From Eucalyptus grandis (lineage: Eukaryota > Streptophyta > Magnoliopsida > Myrtales > Myrtaceae): a DNA stretch of 64,000 nt. Under the pieces are notes generated by a model. It searched no databases, was not told the origin of the DNA, and was given only the letters and a program-made list of their open reading frames with translations. Location of the stretch: positions 68,210,115 to 68,274,114 of the forward strand of contig NC_052619.1 in the NCBI RefSeq assembly GCF_016545825.1, read 5' to 3'. The translations under genes and the position numbers were made by a program. Within the stretch, counting starts at the first letter, position 1, and every line of letters starts with the position of its first letter. Shown piece after piece: positions 12,045 through 22,886 of the stretch.

Positions 12045-13251
12045 ATAAGAAATTCTTGCATTACTTGGCCTACTGACTCAACACATCAATCCCGAGCATC
12101 ATCCGGCATTATTCATTAAAATTGACCATACTTGGAAGTTTCGATATCAAAATCTTGAATCTACATTCTACTTCTAATTAGAAGGTGATCGTGTTTGTTG
12201 TGCGAGGACTTGTTCATAGGTGTAACATCCCACTAGGCCCACCCAAATCAACGAGTCTCAAAGTGCACAAATCAAAATGGTCCGGTCAAGCAATTCTCCA
12301 CTTAGGCCAAAGCAAGCCAACGTAGGTCCACTAAGCCCCACTCAATCCCAAATCATTTTACGAATAAAATCACCAACACGAGGCTTTTAGGGCCATGAAT
12401 TAGCGGTAATCAGTTCCCAATTCTCAAAATTGAGGATGACCTTGGGGGACCGGACCAGTCACTATTTTTTTTTTTCATATTTCTATCCAAATATCTTATC
12501 ATCCAAAACATAACCATGAACAAATTCAAAACAAATCTTATGCTTCCATCCGAATATTTTATTGTCCAACTGCAAACTCCTATTTTCTTAAAAACAATAA
12601 ACTAATCCCACTTAGAATATGAAATTAGACCGCCCGGATGCCGGTTTCACTTTAAAGGTCCGAAAATTGGACCGACACTTTTGGGATCCGGACCAAATCA
12701 ACGGATTCGGGACGGTCCATTTTGTATACCCCTATCATGAACTATGGTGTTCGGGGTCAGCCCATTGATCAGGTCTAATTGCATGAAACGAATATGGCGA
12801 AAGGCAATTAAAAGCAATACACAATTTAATAGTGTGCAAAAGATGGAAACGGAAGACTTCCATCCGCCCAATGACTTTGGTATACCCATTGAAAAGTCAT
12901 CCACGCAAAGACAACAACATTGATTAGTGGCAAAGATTATGTCAGATAATGACTTGTGATCTCGCCCTATTTTTGTGATTAAATCTTTTGCCTGCCTCTC
13001 ATTCATTGGATTCTTCACTTCTTGCGCACGAGACGGAGTTTTAAATAACATTATTTATTATTTTTCCTTCAAACATAGTGTTTGGAGGTAATTACTTTCA
13101 ATGGCTTAAGACTTTGTGCACCCAATCGAACCGCCTAATTGACGTTCGGAGCGATTCAATTCTTCCCCGTCAACGATCCAGCTAATCTGCACTAACACCC
13201 CCGGAAAAGAAGTCAATGAAATGGGATTATATTAGTTTCGTACTTAGGTGT
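12045..13251. other. gene-poor region with a possible repeat at about 12420-12725
   Basis: At 12450-12470 and 12625-12725 the DNA contains repeated GGTCCGGACC-like motifs and TTTTGTATACCCCT, a texture I associate with short plant inverted-repeat elements. A 117-codon minus frame (12698-13051) resembles nothing known and is probably spurious. Confidence 0.35.
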
Positions 13252-13512
13252 CGAATGCATTCTTTTCTACGAGATCATATTATGTTCCCACAAACCCTAA
13301 TCGAAAAAGTACGACCTGCAATCATGATGTTCTTTCGAGGTTTTTTCTGCTTCGAAAGTTCGTGAAACGCGGAGTAGAAAACGTGCACGAATCATAACAT
13401 TCTTCCGGGGTTTTACCTGCTTCGGAAGTTCGTGAAAGGTAGAGTAAAGAGTGTCCCAGCGGCTTCGAACATAATCTCCACGGCCCGCCGGAATGCATTC
13501 TTTTCTATTTGA
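13252..13512. repeat. local duplication, 70-bp period
   Basis: A unit of about 66 bases starting near 13321 (atcatgatgttctttcgagg) recurs diverged near 13391 (atcataacattcttccgggg). Both copies continue with GCTTCG(A/G)AAGTTCGTGAAA. The pair is flanked by two copies of AATGCATTCTTTTCTA (about 13254 and 13493), so the block may have arisen by nested duplication. Confidence 0.7.
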
Positions 13513-13857
13513 TTGCTCCATCATTGAAATCTCGATATTGTAGCAACGTCACGCACACATGTAGTTGGGGATTCGGAGGAGATAAATAAAGTCTATCAAC
13601 CTCATCGGACATGTGGTTTTTGTCTTGCGTGCAACACGGGGGGTGGACGAACGACATAAAATAAGGTTTTCATGCCAGAGTTCTCATGGGGACTGAGCCA
13701 TGAACTTGCCTGGAAAAGGTCATCTCTCGAAAGATTGAGAGTGATCTTCAGGACCCCTCCAAAGAGTGCGACTTAGGGCTTGGAAAAAGACAAATGTGCG
13801 AACGTGTAGGTAGGGAGATTAGCAGTTGACATTGACATTTCTGGAAGTTTCATTAGC

Positions 13858-14082
13858 TAAGGATGCGTTTATTTCGGAGGAAATTTTATGATGGATAGAA
13901 ATCGCTTTTTTCAGTAAATTATTTTCTCATTTTCAGATTAGAAAAAATTATTTTTCTAACTTTAAACGTGCAATATTTTGTTGTACCATGAATGTGGTCT
14001 TCCACTAACCGGTCATTTTTAGCGAGTGAAACACGCGGAAGTCTAGAAAATTAATTCGCATTCAAACGAACACGACCTAAGT
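13858..14082. mobile_element. candidate MITE, about 220 bp
   Basis: The left end AGGATGCGTTTATTTCG is imperfectly complementary to the right end (CATTCAAACGAACACGACCT read backwards gives AGGTCGTGTTCGTTTGAATG). The interior is AT-rich and non-coding. Family not determined. Confidence 0.5.
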
Positions 14083-14964
14083 TTGAGGTTGAAATCCCAT
14101 GAAGGGTAATGCTAGAGATAATCTCTCTTTGCCATGAAACAATTTCAAAGCGTATTTTAACTCTAAATTATACACGATAATTTCAACAAAACTCATGTGA
14201 TCATAAGATTGATAATAATAGTATTTTGACTAGAAATAACACACAAGATGTTGTAGCAATTTCTTTTCTGAATTGAAGCAAATCCCACGATATCAATTTT
14301 TTTTTTCCAAAGTCGGGCACACAAACACGGTGTCCCTTATGCTAGTATTATAGTATCAAGCCAAATACACAGTGAAACTTTTGCTTTCGATAAGTGAAGG
14401 GAAGGAACATAGAGCTCTACCATTTGGAGATCAATGGAACACCCTCCATGAACCGGTTGAGTCCGACGGCCGTGCAAGTAAGTATCGTTTAGGAAAATTC
14501 GATTCGGATCAGTGAGATCCGAATAGGTGATTTCTAGTTCCCGAGCTGCAAATCCTCCCAATATCCCTGATTATCTACGTTGATCTTAGGGGGTTTGACG
14601 TGAGAATTATGCAAATCTTACATCTCTCGACGGAAAATCGCGGAGTTTAACCCTAGAGAACAAGAGGCCACAGTAACAAAACTGGGGTTTGTCACCTACC
14701 TCGGTAGCCTCGATCCGGAGACGACAAATCAAGCGTCGCAGGCTAATACGCTTTGACATCTACCGTCACGCATCTTCGCACTGGTGCAAGATTTCCAAGA
14801 TCAGGCCCACGCAATTAGGGCCCCCCCTCTCCTCCTTTTCTAAATTTAATTCCCCAATAATGAAGATGGGGCAAAAAGTCTTTGCCAATTACATATTGCG
14901 TGCGGGAAGAAGATAAAGAGAGAGAGAGCACCGGTCGAAGTCGCTTTTATCTTCTTCCGTTGAA
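14083..14964. other. intergenic, no gene recognised
   Basis: Mixed-composition DNA with short frames on both strands and no recognisable domain. The stretch at 14640-14830 is less AT-rich than its flanks and could hold an exon remnant, but I cannot name it. Confidence 0.45.
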
Positions 14965-15144
14965 ATGACCATTGCCACCATCCCTTGGGAACTCCTCCAC
15001 GCTTTTCAACCCCGCCGTGCGGCGATCTCGTCGATCTTCCCGCCGCCCAAAGGCGTTCTCTTGTCGTTTCTCGCGGTGGCCGCAGATGAAGTCATCACGA
15101 TACTTGTGGAGAGATTTGGGGGGGGAGCTCGTGCTGTGAAATAA
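14965..15144 (+). CDS. unrecognised 59-codon frame
   Basis: An ATG frame, MTIATIPWELLHAFQP…, runs 59 codons to TAA in a GC-richer island just after a short GA run. Codon use looks plausible but the protein matches no family I know. It may be a first-exon relic or chance. Confidence 0.18.
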   Translation: MTIATIPWELLHAFQPRRAAISSIFPPPKGVLLSFLAVAADEVITILVERFGGGARAVK

Positions 15145-15904
15145 GACATCGATTCGTGCCTAGGCTAGACATCATGTTCATATATGGAACGTGAGTCATT
15201 GGTTTGGTTGGACGGTGACATAAAGCTTTTGTTTCGCTCGCTCGCGACTATATGTATTGATAAAAGAAAACTCGGAATTATCAAAATGGTTAAGATTCGA
15301 TACAGAGCACAATCATGGATTTGATAAGCGACATGGATGACTTTATCGAGCCATCTTAATTAGAGGTTCTCGTGATAATAATTGCCTCGGTGCAACAGAG
15401 CAGAGATTGCCATCATCATCCAGGCATCATTAATCAAGCGATTTAAGATGTTTAGGTAGTCGTTCTAAAACAATAATTATTGGTTTGAGATTCATGCATC
15501 AATACCATGGAGAGTATATACAAGGGGCCTAACATCTAAGGAGATTCCTCCTGAGATGCTTAGGTTTGAATACTGATTTGCTTGTGATTTAAATATGAAC
15601 GCATGCGTGCGTATATCTTAGTGAATCAAAGAGGGTCTTTCGGTGGATCTTAGTCGAGGTGTCTTCGGAGTTCGAAAGAGAGTTTGGTTTCGTGCAAGCA
15701 CTAGCTATAGATGCACATCATAGACGATGCCAAGTTAGTAAGTGAAATTTGGATGTCGTCATATATAACCTCCATTACTAGTTCTTTTTTTTTTTCCTTT
15801 TCTTTTGGTCATCTACACTTTGTTACTAGTGGACTAGATCCAAGTTGATCTTCTTTATACTCTGGTACCAAGCAAGATTCTTGAAAGTAAGCTAGTAACA
15901 TTTC
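15145..15904. other. intergenic, no gene recognised
   Basis: AT-rich DNA with no sizeable frame and no recognisable repeat ends. Confidence 0.5.
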
Positions 15905-16195
15905 AGGAAATAAAATCCTAAACCCGTTATACAATCTCCAATTCAGCTCTAAACCTTTTAAACATTTTGACAATTTATTAGTTCAGTGACAAACTTTTCA
16001 ATTGTGCCAATTTAGTTCTATACCTTTAAACGATTTATCAATTTAGTCATTTATGCCAATTATACAAATAATAAGTTCATGACTAAATTAACAAATCGTC
16101 AAAAAATTTATGATTAAATTAGTACGATTAAAAAGTTTAGAACTTAATTAATCACCATACAATAAGTTCAGGACTTTTCGGACAATTAGCCGATA
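15905..16195. mobile_element. fold-back element (candidate MITE)
   Basis: The left arm (about 15909-15950, aaaatcctaaacccgttata) is matched by the inverted right arm (about 16140-16180, AAAGTCCTGAACTTATTGTA when reverse-complemented). Between them a degenerate motif (caatttagt…taaaccttt) repeats. A related fragment occurs at about 20475-20575. Confidence 0.55.
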
Positions 16196-16575
16196 TATTC
16201 CACAAGTGAGAGTGTTAACGCTGGCAAAGAAATTAAACGGTTGGGATCTTGTGTCTCGTAAAACTCAAGGTCTTTTTAAGTTTAATGCTCACGCTTAATG
16301 CAAATTGGATTGATCAACTCACGAGAAAGTAATGTTTTGCGAAATTCCTTGGCGTCGTTGGGCTTCTTTAACAATTAAAGATATATTTTAATTGCTATGG
16401 TGATATTTATGACACGTCATCTATTTTTGCAAATTATTTAGATATCCAGCGTACCATGTGCACCTTTCTACGCGATCGGATTTGTACACGTGACATGATA
16501 TATTAAGCAATTCAATTGTTCCATTATTCTTCTCATTCTCTAAGTTGGTATCAAAACTAATTAATCCTAAGAAAA
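16196..16575. other. intergenic, no gene recognised
   Basis: AT-rich spacer between two candidate elements; nothing recognisable. Confidence 0.5.
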
Positions 16576-17360
16576 CTTTGAGGTTGTCTTTGGTCATCGA
16601 TTTTCTAATCGAAATAGGACTAGATATGATAAGATATGAAATTCAAGGATTTTGTTATATCCTATCCACTTTTTGGCGATTACAGTAATAAATGTCAAAT
16701 ATATTTACATCACATCATATATATTGTTTGGTATAAACGGCATATTAATATGAATGAATCGAAAATTTTACAAATGGAGATGATAAAAATCTCTCACAAC
16801 ACTCTTGCCTACTTTATTTTTATTTACTTTTTTTTTTTATTTTTCTCTTTTTTAAATTAATTTCTTTTTTATTTTTTCCCCTTCCATCATTCTCTATTAA
16901 AATTTTATTAAATAGTAAACTATACTAATATGCATAAAATACGAAAACATGTAATAAATATTTATATTTGTATAATTAATTTATATTATAAAAGAGAATT
17001 AAATTTGAATTTTTATAAATTAAAATAAGATTAAATTAAAATAACTAAATTTTTTTTTGGTAAAATTAAAAAAAAAAATTGGTAAAAAAATAACTAAATT
17101 GTTATTTTTTGTTATTTTGAATTTATTATTATTATCTATATTGAATCTAATTTTAATGTTGTTAATTTAAGAAAATTGTCATTGAAGAAAGATAACTTTC
17201 ATATTATAAATGTTAAAAATCATATCCACATTTATCTCATATTTTCTATGGAATAATTTTATCTCTGCCTATATCCCTCTTATATCTAATTTTATCATGT
17301 CTCTAACAGATACCAAACACAAAATAATATAAATTTTATCCCGACTGTCAAATACAATCT
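16576..17360. mobile_element. candidate AT-rich MITE, about 780 bp
   Basis: The left end (tctttggtcatcgattttct… then gatatgataagatatg) resembles the reverse complement of the right end (TTTGGTATCTGTTAGAGACA… then GATATAAG). The interior is almost pure A/T with homopolymer runs. No coding capacity. Confidence 0.4.
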
Positions 17361-18349
17361 GAGTACACTAGGGTGCACATCACACCCAATGCACATCCGA
17401 ATACGCCCCTTGTCAATTCAATACTCATTTTCGGTTGAAACCATGCATGTGTTTTCATAATTTCTCCCTGGTACCGCATCAAACTTGTCACATTATAGCC
17501 CCAACAAAGCCAATCGTGGGTCCTTCTCACGCAGCTGTCGTCGCAAGATGTCCTTCATTACATACTTTTCAAATAGCGTTTCACACTTTGGCATCATCTA
17601 CCTGAAGGCTTCTGAATCGCACTTACATTAAACGATTTAATGGTTTCTTAGCATTGCCTACTCGAAACCAAAATACGGCGCCAGCTTTCAAAAGATGCTA
17701 GCTAATCGCATATCCACACCGTCTTCTGAAAAGCTCCTGTGGATAGTGCTTTGTTTTTCGAATGCTATTATCGCATATTGATAAATCTATTGAAAAAGGT
17801 AATGTTGTTGACAGCTATCCAAACAGGTTCGCGACACTATCTATCCCAAACTTTTGCAAACTGAAATTATTCTACCATACCAGCTTGACTTTGAGTGGGT
17901 GTGATGAAGATGTGATTTAGATATTATGGAGATATTTGGCACATTCTAGGTATCTTAAAGGTGGTTGGATTGGTGTCTGGATTTGTGATATGACATATTT
18001 GACAAGAATTTATTTGATCTCGTCTGAGGTTTGTAAATGGGCCATGGTTATAATATCAAAATTAAGCGATTCAATCGAACCATCATTCTTCTCATCTTCT
18101 AAATTAAATTAAGTAAATGAATATTAGTTTGATTTGTAAAATCGGTCCAAAATATTACTCGACATTATTAAATAAAAATTGGCGTCACACCTAAACTAAA
18201 ACACAATCAAAAAATAAATTCCAACCTACACTGCACTTGCATAATTTCATTTTGCTTTTCCTACTGTAGATGGTTTCGGGTAAATATATAACAAAATCTT
18301 ATTAATCAAAGAAGCTATAAGTGTTTTGTGCACCTTAAACAAGAGAGAA
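17361..18349. other. intergenic, no gene recognised
   Basis: AT-rich DNA with only short chance frames. Confidence 0.5.
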
Positions 18350-19510
18350 ACAAAACAAAACAAAACAAAAAAAAACCAATTAATATTATCGAAAAAGACA
18401 CCTTAGACTATACTTTTGCATATATTAAATTGCTCCCCAATGATCACATTTGTCTTTAATAATTCCACAAAAGTTATCAAATTTCATTTTTATGACCTAT
18501 TTACCCCTCTAGGTTATAGTGCTAGCCATAGCAACCTCTTCACGGTGACCACCGCAATAGTGATCGTTTGCCTTTTCTACTAATAATCCAAAAGTACGAA
18601 CGTGAAGACTCGGCCATCTAAAAACTCGTGGAACATTGTAGTTGTCTGCCACTATGACTGAAAATTTAGAGAAGAGAGAGCGCAGAAACAACATAAAGAT
18701 CGGAGAGGAATTCATATATGTGTTTACTCAAGCAAGTTAAATGAAACAAGACAAAACAAAAACCAATTAATATTATCAAAAAAACCTTAGACACTACTTT
18801 TGCATATATTAAATTGCACTCACGTAATCGCACTTGTCTTTCATAATTCCACAAAAGTTACCAAATTTCATTTTTATGACCCTTTCACCCCTCTAGGTTA
18901 TAATACTAGCTACAGCAATCTCGGTGACCACCGCAACGGTGGTCGTTTGCCTTTTCTATTGATAATCTAGAAGCACGATGTGAAGACTCAGCTATCTAAA
19001 AACTCATGGAACACAGTGGTTGTTTGCCACTATAATTGAAAAATTAGATAAGAGAGAGCATATAAGCAACAGAAAGATTGGAGAGGAATGCATGTGTTTA
19101 CTCAAGCAAGTTAAATGAAACAAAACAAAACAAAACAAAAACCAATTAATATTATCAAAGAAGACCTTAGACGCTACTTTTGCATCTATTAAATTGCTCC
19201 CCTCTAATCACGCTTGTCTTTAATAATTCCGCGAAAGTTATCAAATTTCATTTTTATAATTTATTCACCCCTCTAGGTTATAGTACTAGCCATAGCAGCC
19301 TCTTCAAGGTGACCACCGCAGTGGTGGTCATTTGCCTTTTCTATTGATAATCTAGAAGCAAAAACGTGAAGACTAGGTCATCTAAAAACTCATGGAATAT
19401 AGTGGTTGTCTCACACTATGATTGAAAACTTAGAGAAGAGAGAGCGCATAAACAACATAAATATAGGAGAGGAATGCATATATGTGTTTACTCAAGCAAG
19501 TTAAATGAGA
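18350..19510. repeat. tandem repeat, three copies of about 380 bp
   Basis: The anchor ACCAATTAATATTATC occurs at about 18375, 18762 and 19141, spacings of 387 and 379. Each copy contains the CAAAACAAAA run, TACTTTTGCATATATTAAATT (CTA in copy 3), CCCCTCTAGGTTATA, a GGTGACCACCGCA…GTGGTC segment and GTGTTTACTCAAGCAAGTTAAATG. The copies are strongly alike but carry many substitutions. The array ends at about 19510, where LRR-like sequence begins. No long frame spans it. Confidence 0.9.
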
Positions 19511-19514
19511 CGCT

Positions 19515-20420
19515 TCATGCACTAAAGAATTATCTAATTTTTACCAAAACCTTGAAAGGTGTTGATTTGAACAACAATATGGTAAGCAAGTGAATAAGTC
19601 CCCTCAATTTGTCGTTTTGTAATTTTCATGGAACGGTTCCTCGATATTTGGGAAACCTCACTAAGTTGGAAGTCCTTGATCTCCATGATGATCTTAGAAT
19701 TTTGGTTATTAATAATTTCTAGTGGTGTTCTTATCTTCGGTCACTAAATATCCTCGACGAGAGTAGCATAAAGATTGTCAAAGCAAGAGACCTCATGCTC
19801 TCATTGGTCCATAGAAATCTAGAGAACCAAGTGCCATCCATGTTAAGTCATACTCATAACCCCACCAGGTCTCCAAAGTGAACAACCTCTAGTCAATGGA
19901 ACAATGTAGGCAAGGAAAGTCGGCAAAATGGATCCATAATCTCAGGAAAATGAGTGGCTTTGAGGACTAGGTATAAGGTTCCCAATCCCAAACTCTTTGG
20001 CTGTTAGTGGATTGCTCGAGCTGCTCTTGCGGAGAGTGCGGGTCCACTTACTATGGCAAGTGAACTGGAAAGAGCTCAGTATGAGAATCAAATGCCCTTA
20101 TCGAATTTGAGTTTATCAACCTACTAATTTTTCAAATTTCATTTTCTTTCTATTCACTAAACCAAAGCCAATTCTCACGCTCATCTTCAATATCTTGATT
20201 TTTCAAACAATTTAGGCATTAGGAAAATTGCAAGTCTAAATGTTTTTAGGTCTCCGTAACAATTTCATATCTTTACCATTTAGATCTCTTAGCAAATTCC
20301 TTGAGAGGAACAGTTTCTACAATCCACTTCTCCAACCTTCCGAAGCTATGACACTTGGATACCAACAAAACCAATTTAGCTTTCAAGGTGGATTCTGATA
20401 CTGCCCTTCAATCTCTCAAA
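19515..20420 (+). pseudogene. LRR receptor-like protein (EIX/RLP type) relic
   Basis: From 19594 a plus frame reads LRR sequence, SFCNFHGTVPRYLGNLTKLEVLDL, and then hits TAG at 19720. It continues in the same style with YLRSLNILDESSIKIVKARD. Near 20300-20400 another fragment reads IHFSNLPKL, a TGA, then HLDTNKTNLAFKVDSD, resembling the late LRR region of EIX-type receptor-like proteins. The middle part (about 19860-20200) is too diverged to read. Stops, shifts and missing ends mark it as a decayed copy. In intact relatives the protein is a plasma-membrane immune receptor without a kinase domain. Confidence 0.6.
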
Positions 20421-21190
20421 CATTCAGATGACTACCTTGCAAATTCGGAATGGAATTTCTGTAATGGACAAGTATGCAAGTCAAAAAAATTTAGGATCAA
20501 ATTGGCAAAATTGAAAAGTTAGGGATTGAATTGGTCACTGCACAATAGGTTAAGGATTATTTGGACAATTTTCCTAGAGATCCTAGCTAATAATGATCAC
20601 TACTCACAAGATTCATAAATGCTAGAAATTCTCATTTCATTTTTCCTATGTAAAGCCGTAATGTGTTAAATATCATCATATCTCATTTTTCAAGAAGGCA
20701 AAACAACTCAATATCACCTTTACTTATCATGACATGACATCCAGATCTTATCCGATCTTATGTATATGCCATTCTGAAGTGATCCATTAATCTGCTAATA
20801 AGTCTTTTCAAGGGGTTGCTGTCCACATTCCTGGCTCAAGCCATGTCTTATTCACAACACCAAAATGTACTCTAATGGCGTGTAATCTTTAGTCTCTTAG
20901 ATCACTCACAGTAAATCCAATTCAATCGCCATCGTCACTGTCGTGCTCTTATGACATGTATACTGCAAATGTTGAAATATGTCGGCCGCGGGGGAACGCC
21001 GTATATCATACGAGGATTAGTCGGGCGTTCGTAAAGTTCTAGTGGGATCGGCGTTTTGAGAGAGAGAGAGATGTCACTGTCAAGTCGACAAGTTGATGGC
21101 AAATACGAGCAGCAGTTCTGAGGTGAAATTCAGGGAAGTGGAGAAGCATTGGATACGATGACAGACGATGACACACGTTCGCCCGGCCCC
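20421..21190. other. upstream region of bHLH gene
   Basis: Contains a fragment (about 20475-20575) related to the fold-back element at 15905-16195, then spacer leading into the bHLH promoter. No gene is recognised. Confidence 0.5.
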
Positions 21191-21198
21191 TATAAAAG
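21191..21198 (+). promoter_or_regulatory. TATA box of bHLH gene
   Basis: TATAAAAG sits about 260 bases before the bHLH start codon, in a well-placed CCCC-TATAAAAG context. The leader that follows is rich in CT dinucleotides (about 21368-21397), common in plant 5' UTRs. Confidence 0.7.
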
Positions 21199-21448
21199 AA
21201 ACAAGGACAGAGACAAGCATTCATTCAGGCTCACACGGACTCGGACAGAGCAAGAGGAGAGAGAACTTGCTCCTTAAGGTAAAGCTTCCACTTCCTGTCA
21301 CAGTCCAGCACCGTTCTCTCTGCTTCCTAATTAGACCCATCTCAGCTCTCGAGCAAACCCACTTTCTATCTCTCTCTCTCTCTCCGTCTCTCTCTGCTTC
21401 TGACATTAATCGAAGACAGAAGAGAGTGAATCGGAAGGTCGAATTCGA

Positions 21449-22886
21449 ATGGCCTTAGAGACGGTGGTGTTCCAGCAAGACCCGTTCAGCTGCTACGGCG
21501 GCGGGGCTTGGAACCATCACGTCGGGTCCGGCTGCTTCGGAGACGACGAGAAGACGACCCGCGTCCACGAGGCGGCGGCTCTGAACTTGAACGCTGCCGA
21601 GGCCGCGATGAACGTGGACAGAGACGGCGGATGGGACGTCGAGGGTGGACTAGCGGGGGTGGGGGCGTCCCCGCCGCCGGCTGCGCCGCCGGGGACGGTG
21701 GCGGGGCGGAGGAAGAGGAGGAGGATGAGGATAGTGAAGAATAGGGACGAGGTGGAGAGCCAGAGGATGACCCACATTGCGGTGGAGCGCAACCGCCGGA
21801 AGCAGATGAACGATTACCTCGCCGTGCTCCGGTCCATGATGCCTCCTTCCTACGTCCAAAGGGTTCGGCTCTCCCTCTCTGTCCGTACCGATTACATTAT
21901 TCACTTAAAAATATATATATATCATTTTAGTACTATATAATAAAATTCTTATTAAATTGGTGAAATACATCGGATCTAAAGATTTTCTTTCCTAATCTCA
22001 AGATTTTTTTTTTGGGAAATGGATTGATTAATATAGGGGGACCAGGCATCAATAATAGCAGGTGCAATCAACTTTGTCAAGGAGCTGGAGCAGCACCTCC
22101 AATCCCTCAAGTCCCAGAAGCAGCCTGCACAAGTCAACGGCCCCCGGTCAGCCTCGCCCGCCGACGATCACCCCTTCTCCGACTTCTTCACCTTCCCACA
22201 GTACTCGACCCGGGCCAGCAGCTCGCACAGGCCCGAGGCCCAGCCGGCGGTCGCGGACGTGGAGGTGACCCTGGTCGACAGCCACGCCAACGTCAAGGTC
22301 CTGTCCCGGAACCAGCCGAAGCAGCTGCTCAAGATGGTGCACGGGCTGCACTCCCTCCGGCTCAACGTCCTCCACCTCACCCTCACCACGGTCCAGAACA
22401 TGGTGTTGTATTCTTTCAGCGTCAAGGTCAGCCTCCTCCTATACTAAGTACACCACCATCCGTTCTGCGTCCAAACTATTTATCTAGTGATCAAGCCAGA
22501 TCGATGTCGAAAATTCCGTTGAATCGGCAAAGAAACAATACCGGCCTAGAAACCGCAATAGAGACAGCATCGATATATAGTCGAGACAGTTTTTTGAGAC
22601 ACTGACCGTGACCCGCGCCTATAACTACCCGATAATGATAGGCTAATCATTTCAATGTTGGGAAGGAGGAAAAACTGTTCACACTTAGAGAAAATGGCAA
22701 GAAATGATTCTGAATCTGATTTTTGCTTGGCTAGTTTTGCCGAGACATGAGTTGATGTACCTAACAACGTGATGGCTTGCGAGGCAGGTTGAGGATAGTT
22801 CCCAGTTGACCTCGGTGAACGAGATTGCAACTGCCGTGTACGAGATGGTGGGCAGGATCCAAGAAGAAGCTGCCTTTGTGTGCTAG
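21449..22886 (+). CDS. bHLH96: group Ia bHLH transcription factor (bHLH94/bHLH96 type)
   Basis: Three exons, 21449-21862, 22037-22426 and 22788-22886 (stop TAG), join in phase to 300 residues. The N-terminus [17 protein letters not shown] is the group Ia signature. A basic patch [13 protein letters not shown] (about 86-98) precedes the bHLH at about 107-165. Its basic region [15 protein letters not shown] has the His-Glu-Arg pattern of E-box binders. The helix continues across the first splice as [21 protein letters not shown]. The C-terminal part (from about residue 210, [15 protein letters not shown]) looks like the ACT-like dimerisation fold of this group. Relatives include the SPCH/MUTE/FAMA lineage, but this one belongs to the bHLH94/96/70-like branch, many of whose members act in stomatal or stress programmes. 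The exact role here is unknown. The gene looks intact and has a TATA box upstream. Orthology to bHLH96 rather than bHLH94 is not settled. Confidence 0.88.

Noticed and set aside
12698..13051. 117-codon minus-strand frame
   Set aside because: It has no recognisable domain, no supporting splice or promoter context, and overlaps repeat-like DNA.
11062..21000. LTR retrotransposon in the gene-poor tract
   Set aside because: No reverse transcriptase, integrase or gag motifs and no long direct terminal repeats are visible.
22012..22605. 197-codon plus frame overlapping bHLH exon 2
   Set aside because: It is out of phase with the bHLH protein and made of Pro/Arg/Gly-rich nonsense; the spliced bHLH frame explains the DNA.
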